Assembly: GCA_036655715.1 (NCBI GenBank)
Contig: JAVVPO010000098.1
Coordinates: forward strand, 1-7,616
DNA length: 7,616 bases
Direction of reading: 5' to 3'
Source: JAVVPO01 sp036655715
Lineage (GTDB): Bacteria; Bacillota; Clostridia; Lachnospirales; Cellulosilyticaceae
Made by a program: the position numbers and the translations under genes. The notes beneath the pieces are model-generated. The model made no database searches, was not told where the DNA came from, and saw only the letters and a list, made by a program, of their open reading frames with translations. Positions 6,900 through 7,616 of this stretch are shown here, piece after piece; within the stretch, counting starts at the first letter, position 1; every line of letters begins with the position of its first letter.

Positions 6900-7393
6900 T
6901 AGGTGCTAAGGAATATACTAAGATGAAAACTGCTATTTCTACCTCTATTTTTTCAGTTATTCTCTTAAGTCTTTTATTAACCCTTCTAGGAACTATTATT
7001 TATTGCTGTCTTTCATATGGGTGTTGCAGGCGTGGCTTTAGCAACTTTTATTGCACAAGGTCTTTCTTCTGTTTTATCCCTTTTTTATCTTTCACGACGA
7101 TTAAAAAAAATTCAAGTACAAGAATCCCCTTTATATTTTGACAAAACTATTTTAGCCTTGTTCTACTTATGCTAAATAACGGTATTTTACGCGGTGCAGG
7201 TTATATGAAAGGTTTTACGCTCTCTACCTTAACAGACCTTGTTGTACGTGTTTGTGCTTCTTATCTACTGGCTTACTTCATTGGTTATAATGCTATTTGG
7301 TACTCCATTCCCCTTGGATGGATAGCTGGTATGCTTATCGCTATGTATTTATACTTTAGAGGATCTTGGAAAAAACCTTTTATCACTTCATAA
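6896..7393 (+). pseudogene. MATE-family efflux transporter, heavily deleted relic
   Basis: Three collinear pieces of a MATE (NorM/MepA/DinF-type) antiporter remain. Piece 1, 6896 to about 6992, reads SIGAKEYTKMKTAISTSIF and onward and matches the loop after helix 2 plus helix 3. Piece 2, about 6990 to 7160, is in a different frame. It reads LLFIAVFHMGVAGVALATF and onward through FYLSRRLKK, matching helices 5-6 and the loop before helix 7. Piece 3, about 7150 to 7393, returns to the frame of piece 1 and includes the hallmark NGILRGAGYMKGF, then WYSIPLGW and a natural-looking C-terminus. A full MATE protein is about 450 residues; only about 165 codons remain. The N-terminus, the helix 4 region and helices 7-9 are missing. 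Stop codons interrupt both frames at the joins, so no functional transporter can be made. Short ATG-started frames within it are not independent genes. Confidence 0.85.
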
Positions 7394-7616
7394 TGTTATT
7401 CTTAAACTACCATCAGCTCCTTATTAAGATTACTTTTATTTCTTCTCTTTGTTTAATTTTGTTTAATTTTTTTGTCTTTCCAATCCTATCCTATGGTAAT
7501 TCAGAGGTTCCCCTACCCACAAGTTCTAAATATCTCAATGACTATATAGGATTACTAATTTTATACGATATTTCTATGCCTCGTTAAAAGATACCCAATC
7601 TTTTTAATTATTAACT
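7394..7616. other. No recognisable gene to the window edge
   Basis: This AT-rich tail follows the MATE relic's stop. A 73-codon plus-strand frame (7366-7587) overlaps the relic out of frame and translates to nothing I recognise, with no ribosome binding site. A 10-bp unit GTTTAATTTT is repeated in tandem at 7451-7470. A weak A/T stem at 7400-7405 with 7424-7429 is too poor to call a terminator. Confidence 0.5.

Noticed and set aside
7097..7106. CGATTAA matching half of the proposed operator, inside the MATE relic
   Set aside because: The opposite half does not match, so it is not a palindrome and is likely chance.
6923..7141. Possible small membrane protein of 72 codons
   Set aside because: Its first third is in frame with MATE helix 3, and the rest is out-of-frame reading of the next MATE piece with a Cys/Phe-rich nonsense tail.
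7169..7393. Possible independent 74-residue membrane protein
   Set aside because: It is the C-terminal end of a MATE transporter (GILRGAG motif). The ATG is internal to the family alignment and has no ribosome binding site.
7400..7429. Inverted repeat TCTTAA / TTAAGA after the MATE relic as a terminator
   Set aside because: The stem is six bp of mostly A/T with an 18-nt loop and only a broken T-rich tail, too weak to call.
7366..7587. Open plus-strand frame of 73 codons
   Set aside because: It overlaps the MATE C-terminus out of frame, has no ribosome binding site and no recognisable similarity.

Overview
The window is AT-rich DNA with strong AAGGAGG-type ribosome binding sites and TATAAT promoters. 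Its proteins look like those of low-GC Firmicutes. The radical SAM protein and the paired ABC exporter halves resemble those of anaerobic Clostridia (Lachnospiraceae or Cellulosilyticum-like), but that placement is by recognition only. All intact genes lie on the minus strand, so they are read from right to left. The only plus-strand coding trace is a wrecked transporter gene at the right end.

Right end (about 6896-7616): a MATE-family multidrug/cation antiporter gene survives as three collinear pieces in two reading frames. Most of the gene has been deleted. Beyond its stop codon, 7394-7616 holds no recognisable gene.

Centre (2171-6899): a single transcription unit. It starts at a good promoter (6871-6899). 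Next comes a candidate 14-bp operator with a central CG (6849-6862), lying just where transcription should start. Then follow a LacI/GalR-type regulator (5817-6833) and two half-size ABC exporter subunits (4071-5786 and 2269-4065), and the unit closes with a rho-independent terminator (2171-2207). The two ABC subunits have complementary defects in their ATP-site motifs. They therefore very likely form one asymmetric heterodimer with one hydrolytic and one degenerate site, as in BmrCD, LmrCD and TM287/288. The regulator probably represses its own operon until an unknown ligand, perhaps the exported substrate, releases it.

Left end (192-2115): a second transcription unit with an extended -10 promoter. 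It encodes an uncharacterised 313-residue coiled-coil protein with a Gly/Trp-rich C-terminal domain. A COG1313 (PflX-like) radical SAM protein follows 19 bp downstream. Bases 1-191 hold no gene I can support.

I found no CRISPR array, RNA gene, insertion sequence or clearly new defence or biosynthetic system. The items most worth a second look are the LacI-controlled ABC exporter with its candidate operator, the transporter relic that abuts and overlaps the regulator's promoter, and the coiled-coil protein of unknown role.
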